From NCBI GenBank assembly GCA_902473545.1, contig CABRSG010000156.1, positions 1 through 5,779 of the forward strand: a stretch of 5,779 nucleotides of DNA. The letters are read 5' to 3'. The notes beneath the pieces are model-generated. The model was not told the origin of the DNA. It ran no database searches and saw only the letters and a list, made by a program, of their open reading frames with translations. Shown here piece by piece: positions 1 through 5,719 of this stretch. Source of the DNA: an uncultured Lachnospiraceae bacterium. GTDB taxonomy: Bacteria; Bacillota; Clostridia; Lachnospirales; Lachnospiraceae. Both the position numbers and the translations under genes were made by a program. The stretch's first letter is position 1; each line of letters starts with the position of its first letter.

Positions 1-15
1 GCAACAATCCAATAA

Positions 16-174
16 TTTTTAGCCACAAATGTTACAAAAAAGCTTGACCACAACAATATCCGTAAGCTGCAAGAAGCAAATCCTGCGTCTGCGGGAGAAC
101 TGGAAAAAATAAAGGCGCGCATTCGTTACGAAGAAACGGAGCGCCGGGCTTATCTGCTGGACGATAACAGGGCG
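16..174 (+). other. Probable N-terminal coding extension of the hsdM-like gene, start unresolved
   Basis: The hsdM frame remains open from base 16, just after an in-frame TAA at 13-15. It reads as a charged helical segment (for example LDHNNIRKLQEANP, encoded from 43, then EELxxK-like helices up to about 174) that runs smoothly into the annotated protein. Its codons resemble the rest of the gene, so it is probably translated. No ATG, GTG or TTG lies in this frame before TTG 175. An ATG at 29 lies in another frame; one extra A in the A6 tract at 36-41 would join it to the hsdM frame and give about 446 residues beginning MLQKKLDHNN. No Shine-Dalgarno sequence is visible before 29. Possible explanations are a sequencing or assembly indel, a true frameshift, or a longer gene entering from outside the window. 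Confidence 0.6.
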
Positions 175-1368
175 TTGGCAGAGACGGTGCGGGAGATCAG
201 GCAGTATACGATCCCGACCGGCATAACGATTCCTGTCTGGAATAATATAATGGCTGTCCTGCAAAGCACTTTGGAATATTATCAGGAAGTCCGAAATCCG
301 GCATTTCTTTATGAGACAGTGCGGAGTATGTTCGATCTTTGCGTAAACACAAAGACAGATCTGAGCCGTTATACGCTTCCGGATCACATTGTGCTCCAGC
401 TTGTAAAATTACTGCAAAGCGAGCCGGCAGGCAATGAAGGAAGAGAAAAGCTGCGGATTTTTGATCCGCAGTATGGCTCCGGAAATATGCTGCTGACGGT
501 GGGTAATTATTTGAAAAATGTTCATCTGTGCGGTTTTGAACAGGATGAGTGGTTTCGCATGTCGGCGCGGATTTTAAGCGTTCTGGCGAATCAGGTAATC
601 GAAACGTGGGACGGAAAATTTCTTGAAAGCCGGGAAATCGGATCGTTTGATATCGTGATCACGAATCCGCTGTTCAGCAGCGAGAGTGTACGGGAAGAGG
701 ACAGAGCATGGTTTGTGCCGGGAGAGCTTGGGCGTGTGCGCGGACGTCACAATCTGTTTCTGGTGAGAAGCATGCAGCTGCTGACAGAAAACGGACAGGC
801 AGTGCTTGTGGTGCCGGACAGCTTTTTGTTTTCTACAAAAGCGGAGACGATGGATGTGCGGCGATGGCTTCTGAATACATATTGTGTGGAAGGGATCATT
901 TCTTTGCCGGCGAAAGTCTTTTATCCCAGTACGATGACAAATGCCAGCGTATTGATTGTTTCCAACCCGTTTATGAGAGTGGAACGGATAAGCGGAAAGA
1001 CGCCGTATCTGTTTTTCTATCAGATGAATGTGCAGGAAGACAGCGAGCAGACGGACATACAATTAATGGAAATCTGGAATCAGCGGGATTATTATTTTGA
1101 CAAGTGGCAGCGTCAGGTGCAGACAGACTACAGGAGATTTGGAGGTGTGCCGACACCGGAGAATTGGGAACATGGAAACTTCTGGTTTGCGGATATAGAG
1201 GTTGTCGCGGGCGAGAAGTGGAATCTGCTGCCAAAGAACTATAAGCCGGACAGCCGCACAGAGCTTCAGGCAGAAGATCCGCGGATATTGCTGGAAGAAT
1301 TAATCCGGGAGCAGGAAAGTCTGCTTAAAGAGATGTGTCAGTTTGCAGAGGAGGTTGAACGGCTATGA
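175..1368 (+). CDS. hsdM: HsdM-like N6-adenine DNA methyltransferase (type I-like modification subunit)
   Basis: This gene probably transfers a methyl group from S-adenosylmethionine to adenine in a sequence set by the adjacent HsdS-like partner. Residues are numbered from TTG 175. A helical N-terminal part (about 20-60) leads into YTLPDHIV (66-73), matching the 'TPxxv' segment before the AdoMet pocket. Motif I is DPQYGSG (97-103), the acidic motif II region is GFEQD (120-124), and catalytic motif IV is NPLF (164-167). The family-typical stretches LLTENGQAVLVVPDSFLF (202-219) and LPAKVF (244-249) follow. The C-terminal helix (about 370-397) is charged and could pack against HsdS. At 397 aa it is shorter than many HsdM proteins (about 500 aa). 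The start is doubtful: no good Shine-Dalgarno precedes TTG 175, and coding-like sequence stays open in frame back to base 16. Motif IV usually reads NPPF/NPPY, so NPLF is a variant. The family call is firm; the start and catalytic competence are not. Confidence 0.88.
   Translation: MAETVREIRQYTIPTGITIPVWNNIMAVLQSTLEYYQEVRNPAFLYETVRSMFDLCVNTKTDLSRYTLPDHIVLQLVKLLQSEPAGNEGREKLRIFDPQYGSGNMLLTVGNYLKNVHLCGFEQDEWFRMSARILSVLANQVIETWDGKFLESREIGSFDIVITNPLFSSESVREEDRAWFVPGELGRVRGRHNLFLVRSMQLLTENGQAVLVVPDSFLFSTKAETMDVRRWLLNTYCVEGIISLPAKVFYPSTMTNASVLIVSNPFMRVERISGKTPYLFFYQMNVQEDSEQTDIQLMEIWNQRDYYFDKWQRQVQTDYRRFGGVPTPENWEHGNFWFADIEVVAGEKWNLLPKNYKPDSRTELQAEDPRILLEELIREQESLLKEMCQFAEEVERL
451..471. repeat. 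8-bp inverted repeat overlapping methyltransferase motif I codons
   Basis: CTGCGGAT (451-458) and ATCCGCAG (464-471) are exact reverse complements around TTTTG. The repeat codes for LRIFDPQ, the start of AdoMet-binding motif I. It shares the GCGGAT/ATCCGC core with the hsdS hairpin. Codon preference for GCG GAT and GAT CCG may explain it. Confidence 0.6.
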
Positions 1369-2972
1369 CAAACTGGCATGAGAGCAGATTAAAAGACGTT
1401 GTGCTTTTGTGGGTGAAGGGTGCCACTCCGAAACGCTCGGAGGGAGACTACTATAGCGGCGGCGATGGGATTCCGTGGATAAGAGTCGGCGATCTGAATG
1501 AGCCGGTTATTACGAAGGCGCAGCAGTACCTGACCGCCGAAGGCGCAAAGAAGGCGGGACATGAGGTGCCGAAAGGGGCAGTGCTGTTATCCGTGTCGGG
1601 AACGATCGGAAAAGCGGCGGTTGCCGGGATGGATATGAGGATAAATCAGGCTGTTCAGGCGATGGTTTTTGATGAGGCACAGGTGCTGCCCCAATACGCC
1701 TGCTTTTATTTTCAGTTTATCCAGGAGCAGCTTGAGAAAACGGCAAACACGGTGACGATCCCAAACCTGACAAAGGCGCAGCTTGAAAATACGGTGATCG
1801 TATATCCTGATATAGACGGACAAAAGCGTATTATAGCGCTGTTGGAACGTGCGCAGGGTATCGTGGAACGGCAGAAATGTACATGGGCAGAGGTGAAGCA
1901 TATTTTATTCCAGACACTGCATGACAAATGGAAAAAGGGCTGGAAGGATCTGCCCTGCGTCTGCTTAAAGGAGATGATTGCCGAGCCGCTTCTTTCGGGG
2001 CTGTCTGCAGCCAGGGAAGAATATACGGCAGTTCCTTATATAAATACCATTACGCCGGGGATCTGGGGCATACAGAGTGCGGATGCATATCCGCACTCTG
2101 CTGTGAAGCCGGATGCGATCGCCGGATATCAGATAAAAAAAGGAGATCTTTTGCTGCGGCGTTACCGGACGGATGAGTGCGAACCGGCGTTGCTTGCGGA
2201 AAGGGATCTTCCGGAGACCGTATGGGGAACAGGCATGTTTCGCGTACGTGTCAGAGAAGACAAGCTCTGTCCGGAGTTTTTGCTTTTGTGGCTGTACTAC
2301 AGCTTTCGTTATCTTGAAAATGAGCCGTATCACGGGAAAACCATGACGGATGCGCGGGCAATGGGAATGATATGGATCCCGACGGTGCCGATGAAAGAGC
2401 AGGAAAAAATTGCGGACATTGGGCAGCGGATCCTTTCGATGCAGCACAGAATGAAAGAAATGGAACAAAAAGCAGAGGCTTATTATCGCGCGATGCTTGG
2501 CTACGTATTTTCGGCACATTTGTCCGAAGCATACCGCAGGAGAAAAGAGCCGGACCGGTATCTTGAAATAGAAGGCCCGAATTTTGTTTTAAATTATGAA
2601 AGCTCAAAAAGGAGCGAATGGCAGGAATACTTAAACGATAGTGAGCGGGAGCTGCTTACCTATCTGTCGGAGTTTCAGCGCGAGCTTCTGCGTATTTGCG
2701 GAGAAGCGCAGGAGCCGCTGCCGGTACATGTGATATTTAAGCGTGTGAAAAAGGAGAACAGGGGATATTTTCGCACGCAATCTATTCAGGATGCGATTGC
2801 GTCCGTCAAAATACTGGAGGGGCTTGGCATTTTAGCGCGGACTGTCCCGGAAAAACTGATGCTTGGAGAAGAGGAGATTTTGGACGCCACAGATAAACCG
2901 ATCACCATTCAAAAATACGAATTGGCGAAAGAGGGGGAGAAGACAGATGAGATTGGATTACCTGGCGATTGA
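1365..2972 (+). CDS. hsdS: HsdS-like DNA specificity subunit with an extra C-terminal domain
   Basis: This is the predicted sequence-recognition subunit that would bind a two-part DNA target and position the methyltransferase. It has the usual two-half architecture. The first target-recognition half (about 1-150) contains GIPWIRVGDL (35-44), GAVLLSVSGTIGKAA (71-85) and TIPNLTKAQLENT (131-143), followed by a helix of about 150-190. The second half (about 195-342) contains YQIKKGDLLLRR (255-266) and TMTDARAMGMIWIPTVP (326-342), with another helix at about 343-380 typical of HsdS spacers. Residues about 385-535 are additional. The part around 425-500 (YLSEFQRELLRICGEA, then QDAIASVKILEGLGIL) looks like a winged-helix fold. 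At 535 aa it is longer than common HsdS proteins (about 400-450 aa). ATG 1365 overlaps the hsdM stop as ATGA, with AGAGGAGG at 1347-1354 ten bases upstream, so translation is likely coupled. The target sequence cannot be predicted. Confidence 0.87.
   Translation: MTNWHESRLKDVVLLWVKGATPKRSEGDYYSGGDGIPWIRVGDLNEPVITKAQQYLTAEGAKKAGHEVPKGAVLLSVSGTIGKAAVAGMDMRINQAVQAMVFDEAQVLPQYACFYFQFIQEQLEKTANTVTIPNLTKAQLENTVIVYPDIDGQKRIIALLERAQGIVERQKCTWAEVKHILFQTLHDKWKKGWKDLPCVCLKEMIAEPLLSGLSAAREEYTAVPYINTITPGIWGIQSADAYPHSAVKPDAIAGYQIKKGDLLLRRYRTDECEPALLAERDLPETVWGTGMFRVRVREDKLCPEFLLLWLYYSFRYLENEPYHGKTMTDARAMGMIWIPTVPMKEQEKIADIGQRILSMQHRMKEMEQKAEAYYRAMLGYVFSAHLSEAYRRRKEPDRYLEIEGPNFVLNYESSKRSEWQEYLNDSERELLTYLSEFQRELLRICGEAQEPLPVHVIFKRVKKENRGYFRTQSIQDAIASVKILEGLGILARTVPEKLMLGEEEILDATDKPITIQKYELAKEGEKTDEIGLPGD
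2073..2100. repeat. Perfect 12-bp inverted repeat with 4-nt loop inside hsdS
   Basis: CAGAGTGCGGAT (2073-2084) is followed by GCAT and then its exact reverse complement ATCCGCACTCTG (2089-2100). It lies wholly within the second target-recognition half of the HsdS-like protein, encoding about residues 237-246 (QSADAYPHSA). It would form a strong hairpin in mRNA or single-stranded DNA. No T run follows and the reading frame continues, so it is not an obvious terminator. Confidence 0.9.
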
Positions 2973-4512
2973 CGGCTACAAGGGCCTGAAAAAACTGGAA
3001 ATAAATTTTCAGAAGCAGTCTTCCGCGACGGCGATAGATTTTCTGAGCGGAAAAAACGGTTCCGGTAAGTCCAGCGTACTGGAGGCGATCGGGCTGATTT
3101 TTACACGAATTATGCAAAACGAGACGCCGGGCTTTGCTTTTGAGCTGAAATACAGTATGTCGGACGGGACACAGATACATGTGCGTCCGCAGACGGAAGC
3201 TGGAAAAAGGAGAGAAAACAGCCACAAATTATCAGTAATCCTTCAAAAAAACGGCGAAGAGCGTGTGTTTGGGAGGATCCCCAATGAATATCTGCCGGAT
3301 CGCATTGTATCCTATTGCTCCGGCGCGAATAATTCCATGGAAGAAATTTTTGTAACATCGCCGCGGGAAGCGCTGATCAGCGATCTGTATGATGAGACAA
3401 ACCGGCAAGAGGAAGCGGACGCTGAGCTGGTGCGTGAAATTATGAATTACTATGAACGGCTGGATAACAATCCGCGCGTGCTTTCTTTGGACGCGGCAAC
3501 GTCAAAGGTGATTCTGCCGGTAGTGTTTGCTGTTTTTCCGTTCCCGGAACAGGAGCCGCTTTCATCCATAAAGAAATACAGCCGGCTTCGGCGGATGCTG
3601 GCGGACCGGCTGCAGATGAATATGGCGCCGGTTGCGTTTTCCTTTTGCGTGCAGGATGATCTGCTGGAGCAGAGGGCGGATCTGCCGCAGATTGGCATAC
3701 TGCGCGAGCTTTTGACGGAGAGAATACAGCATAAGAAAGCCTGTGCAGATTATATCAGCAATGGTATTTCCACAGAACATGTTCTGGCGGACGGGAGTCC
3801 CGCGACGATTTCAAAAGCGGTTTTTCTGTATCGGACAAAAGGAGACATAAAGGATAGCTTTTATCATCCGGGACTGCAGGAGTTTTTTTCCGGAAATCCG
3901 TTTACCCTGATTTCGGTTTTGCTGACAGCGTATCGCCTGGGTGTGATCAGCGAGCTTCGTTTTGTGTATCAGGATGGAAAAAAACGCGGTCTTTATGAAA
4001 TGGAAGCGTTAAGCGATGGGGAGCTGATGTGGATTGCGCGCATGGGGCTGGTGCTGCTGGCTCAGAAATATTGCGGCGAGAATACGCTTTTTCTATTTGA
4101 CGAACCGGATGTCCATTTTAATGACGAGTGGAACCGCGATTTTATCGGGCTTCTTTATCAGCTGAGCAAAGATACACATCATGAATTTTTAATTGCGACA
4201 CATTCCACATTGATCTTAACAGACGCATTGTACGAACAGCTTCATTTGTTTGACAATACTTCCGCCGGACGCACGCGGGTAAGTAATATTGAGATTTCAA
4301 CCTTTGCGGCACAGCGGGATGAAATTTCACGTCAGATATTTAAAACAGAAGCGATAGGCGTGCATGCGGAAAAAACGGTTCAGAAGATGATGCGGGAAAC
4401 AAAAACGGAAAAGATCATTGCCAATATTGAAAAACTCGGGCCTGGCTATCAGCGTTTCCGTATGTATGAGCAGTTGTACGAGCTTCTGGATAAAGAGAAA
4501 GAGCTGAGGTGA
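2947..4512 (+). CDS. RecF/OLD-like AAA (ABC-type) ATPase associated with the methylation system
   Basis: This predicted cytoplasmic ATPase of 521 aa has an ABC/RecF-type core. Residues visible from M1 at 2947 are an N-terminal strand region (RLDYLAIDGYKGLKKLEINF), Walker A GKNGSGKS (35-42), an ABC-signature-like LSDGE (355-359), Walker B LFLFDEPDVHF with D385 and E386, and an H-loop ATHST with H419. The region between Walker A and the signature (about 45-350) would hold the arm or insertion that senses DNA or a partner. No C-terminal TOPRIM nuclease motif was recognised, unlike OLD nucleases, so nuclease activity is probably supplied by the next gene. This layout resembles PtuA of Septu. ATG 2947 is preferred because GGGGGAG (2933-2939) sits seven bases upstream and the protein then opens with the normal ATPase strand. 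The frame remains open further upstream to TTG 2863, but that part only mirrors the hsdS end. It overlaps hsdS by 26 nt. I recall a TIGRFAM family named 'restriction system-associated AAA family ATPase' that may cover it, but could not check. Confidence 0.87.
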   Translation: MRLDYLAIDGYKGLKKLEINFQKQSSATAIDFLSGKNGSGKSSVLEAIGLIFTRIMQNETPGFAFELKYSMSDGTQIHVRPQTEAGKRRENSHKLSVILQKNGEERVFGRIPNEYLPDRIVSYCSGANNSMEEIFVTSPREALISDLYDETNRQEEADAELVREIMNYYERLDNNPRVLSLDAATSKVILPVVFAVFPFPEQEPLSSIKKYSRLRRMLADRLQMNMAPVAFSFCVQDDLLEQRADLPQIGILRELLTERIQHKKACADYISNGISTEHVLADGSPATISKAVFLYRTKGDIKDSFYHPGLQEFFSGNPFTLISVLLTAYRLGVISELRFVYQDGKKRGLYEMEALSDGELMWIARMGLVLLAQKYCGENTLFLFDEPDVHFNDEWNRDFIGLLYQLSKDTHHEFLIATHSTLILTDALYEQLHLFDNTSAGRTRVSNIEISTFAAQRDEISRQIFKTEAIGVHAEKTVQKMMRETKTEKIIANIEKLGPGYQRFRMYEQLYELLDKEKELR

Positions 4513-4516
4513 ACGG

Positions 4517-5614
4517 ATGTATTGGGAGATGGATCAAAGCGGTCATGAAAGAGATTTAAAATGCATCAGTGATTATCTGCTTTCTTTTTTTGCTTTTGCG
4601 GCAGGAACGGCAAGCACATCGTTTGTCAAAACGGAATGGCTTGCGTTTGCCGGGGCAGACGGCAAATGGCTGTATGAGCTTTATGAAAAGGATGCGGCAA
4701 ATGGAGCTGCCATGCGGCAGGCGATCCGGCAGTTATTCAGATTGCCGGCCAGCGAGCGGCAAAATATATATAGGGCAATTGCGCACGACATGACATTTGA
4801 ACAGAGTCGTACGGCGGCATTTGAATTTCAGAGCATCGAGCCGCACCTGAAGGGTGAGCAGTGCAAAATCATCAAAGATTTTTTTCTGTATTTTTATGAG
4901 GTGGCGTTGTGTTCCGCACACATTCAGTTAAGCGGATTGAGCAGACATTCCCTTAACCGGAAAGAGCTTACAAAGATATTTTTTGCAGGAAAAAACCGCA
5001 ACTTACTGCAGAATTGTCCAATCTGCCTGCAGACGGTTACAAACAGTGAGCGCGAGGGGGATGCGGAACATTATTTTGGAAAAGCAGCCGTGCCGTGTCT
5101 TGCGCTGCATCCGTATAATCTGTATTTTTCCTGTAAGTCCTGTAATCAGGTGTATAAGGGCAGTAAGAGTCCGCTGAAGAGCGGACCGGATCTTCGCAAA
5201 GTGTTTTTGCCGTATCTGGATGTGGTTAAGCAAAAAACAAAGCTGGAATTTTATCATGAAGAAAAACAGGATGGGCTGCGGATCCGGCCTGCAAATGTAA
5301 CGGGGCCTTATATTGTCGAGAAAATCGAGGCGTTTGATCAGCTTTTTAAGCTGGAAGAACGGTGGTCCGGGATGTTGGAGCGGTATTACCTGGCTTTGCG
5401 GAAGGATTACGAAGGGGAGTCGTTTGTTACGACGGACGATCTGAAGGCATTGATGAGAGCGGATATAAAAAGGGCAAAGCGCAGATGCTCTGTGCGGCCG
5501 GAGCAGTACCTGGAAACGAAGTACCAGGAGTGGATCAGCGACAGGCAGCTAAAAGCCTTTTATTCAGAATTGAAACATCGCGGGCGGAAAGCAGTTACAG
5601 ATATGGAAGCCTGA
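4517..5614 (+). CDS. HNH endonuclease-domain protein, probable effector nuclease
   Basis: This is a predicted metal-dependent DNA nuclease of 365 aa. A Cys4 HNH core lies in the middle: CPIC (C167, C170), EHYFGKAAVP (E184, H185), HPYNLYF (H198, N201) and CKSCNQVYKG (C206, C209, N210, K214, G215). The four cysteines should bind zinc, and H185, N201 and N210 fit the H-N-N catalytic set of the beta-beta-alpha-metal fold. The common 'DHF.PKS' segment reads EHYFGKA, so Pro is replaced by Gly. The helical N-terminal part (about 1-160) and C-terminal part (about 265-365) have no family I recognise; they may bind the ATPase or DNA. No signal peptide or convincing membrane segment is present. The start is ATG 4517, with GAGGTGA at 4506-4512 overlapping the ATPase stop and only four bases between. 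Its place directly after an ABC-type ATPase matches the PtuA-PtuB arrangement of Septu, though PtuB itself need not be homologous outside the HNH core. Confidence 0.85.
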   Translation: MYWEMDQSGHERDLKCISDYLLSFFAFAAGTASTSFVKTEWLAFAGADGKWLYELYEKDAANGAAMRQAIRQLFRLPASERQNIYRAIAHDMTFEQSRTAAFEFQSIEPHLKGEQCKIIKDFFLYFYEVALCSAHIQLSGLSRHSLNRKELTKIFFAGKNRNLLQNCPICLQTVTNSEREGDAEHYFGKAAVPCLALHPYNLYFSCKSCNQVYKGSKSPLKSGPDLRKVFLPYLDVVKQKTKLEFYHEEKQDGLRIRPANVTGPYIVEKIEAFDQLFKLEERWSGMLERYYLALRKDYEGESFVTTDDLKALMRADIKRAKRRCSVRPEQYLETKYQEWISDRQLKAFYSELKHRGRKAVTDMEA

Positions 5615-5621
5615 AAATACG

Positions 5622-5647
5622 CGTTGTTTTGCCGCTGAAAACCGACG
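5622..5647 (+). terminator. Weak hairpin after the operon, possible terminator
   Basis: CGTT (5622-5625) pairs with GACG (5644-5647), including one G-T wobble. After a single bulged C (5643), GTTTT (5626-5630) pairs with AAAAC (5638-5642) around the loop GCCGCTG. The stem lies eight bases after the stop codon of the last operon gene. It is AT-rich inside, and seven A's separate it from the nearest T run (5655-5659), so it is a poor match to a standard rho-independent terminator. No better candidate exists before the tRNA promoter. Confidence 0.28.
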
Positions 5648-5677
5648 AAAAAAATTTTTAAAAAAATTTCAAAAAAA
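5648..5677 (+). promoter_or_regulatory. A/T-tract UP-element-like region upstream of the tRNA promoter
   Basis: Three A7 runs begin at 5648, 5660 and 5671, separated by T-rich bases, so they repeat every 11-12 bp, close to the helical period. They sit directly upstream of the -35 box. This is the position and composition of an UP element bound by the RNA polymerase alpha C-terminal domain, and such phased tracts can also bend DNA. Function is inferred from position and composition. Confidence 0.5.
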
Positions 5678-5680
5678 CAC

Positions 5681-5709
5681 TTGCATTTTTGAAAAAAGTG
5701 TTGTATTAT
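5681..5709 (+). promoter_or_regulatory. Sigma-A-type promoter of the tRNA-Glu gene
   Basis: A -35 box TTGCAT (5681-5686) and a -10 box TATTAT (5704-5709) are separated by exactly 17 bases. Transcription would start near 5716, only a few bases before the tRNA 5' end at 5720, as expected for a stable-RNA promoter. A 7-bp perfect inverted repeat, AACACTT (5676-5682) and AAGTGTT (5696-5702), overlaps the -35 box and the spacer. Confidence 0.8.
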
Positions 5710-5719
5710 ATTGAAGTAC

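Noticed and set aside
36..42. A AAA AAG slippery heptamer as a programmed -1 frameshift site
   Set aside because: The heptamer is phased to the hsdM frame, and a -1 shift there would hit TGA at 45-47. It does not move ATG 29 into the hsdM frame by the standard tandem-slippage route.
29..112. Short ORF from ATG 29 as a separate leader peptide
   Set aside because: It has no Shine-Dalgarno site, ends after 27 codons, and lies over sequence that reads much better as the hsdM frame.
574..1062. Long minus-strand ORFs opposite the methyltransferase, HsdS and ATPase genes
   Set aside because: They are rich in His, Arg, Cys and Ser without motifs, lack ribosome sites, and lie opposite well-supported genes, so they are antisense shadows.
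2073..2100. hsdS hairpin as an intrinsic terminator
   Set aside because: No T run follows on either strand and the hsdS frame continues through it.
2863..2946. Upstream TTG start for the ATPase gene
   Set aside because: It would add 28 residues that only overlap hsdS, with a basic low-complexity sequence, while ATG 2947 has a strong Shine-Dalgarno and starts the normal ATPase fold.
2947..4512. Calling the ATPase an OLD-family nuclease
   Set aside because: No TOPRIM acidic motifs were seen after the H-loop; about 100 helical residues follow instead.
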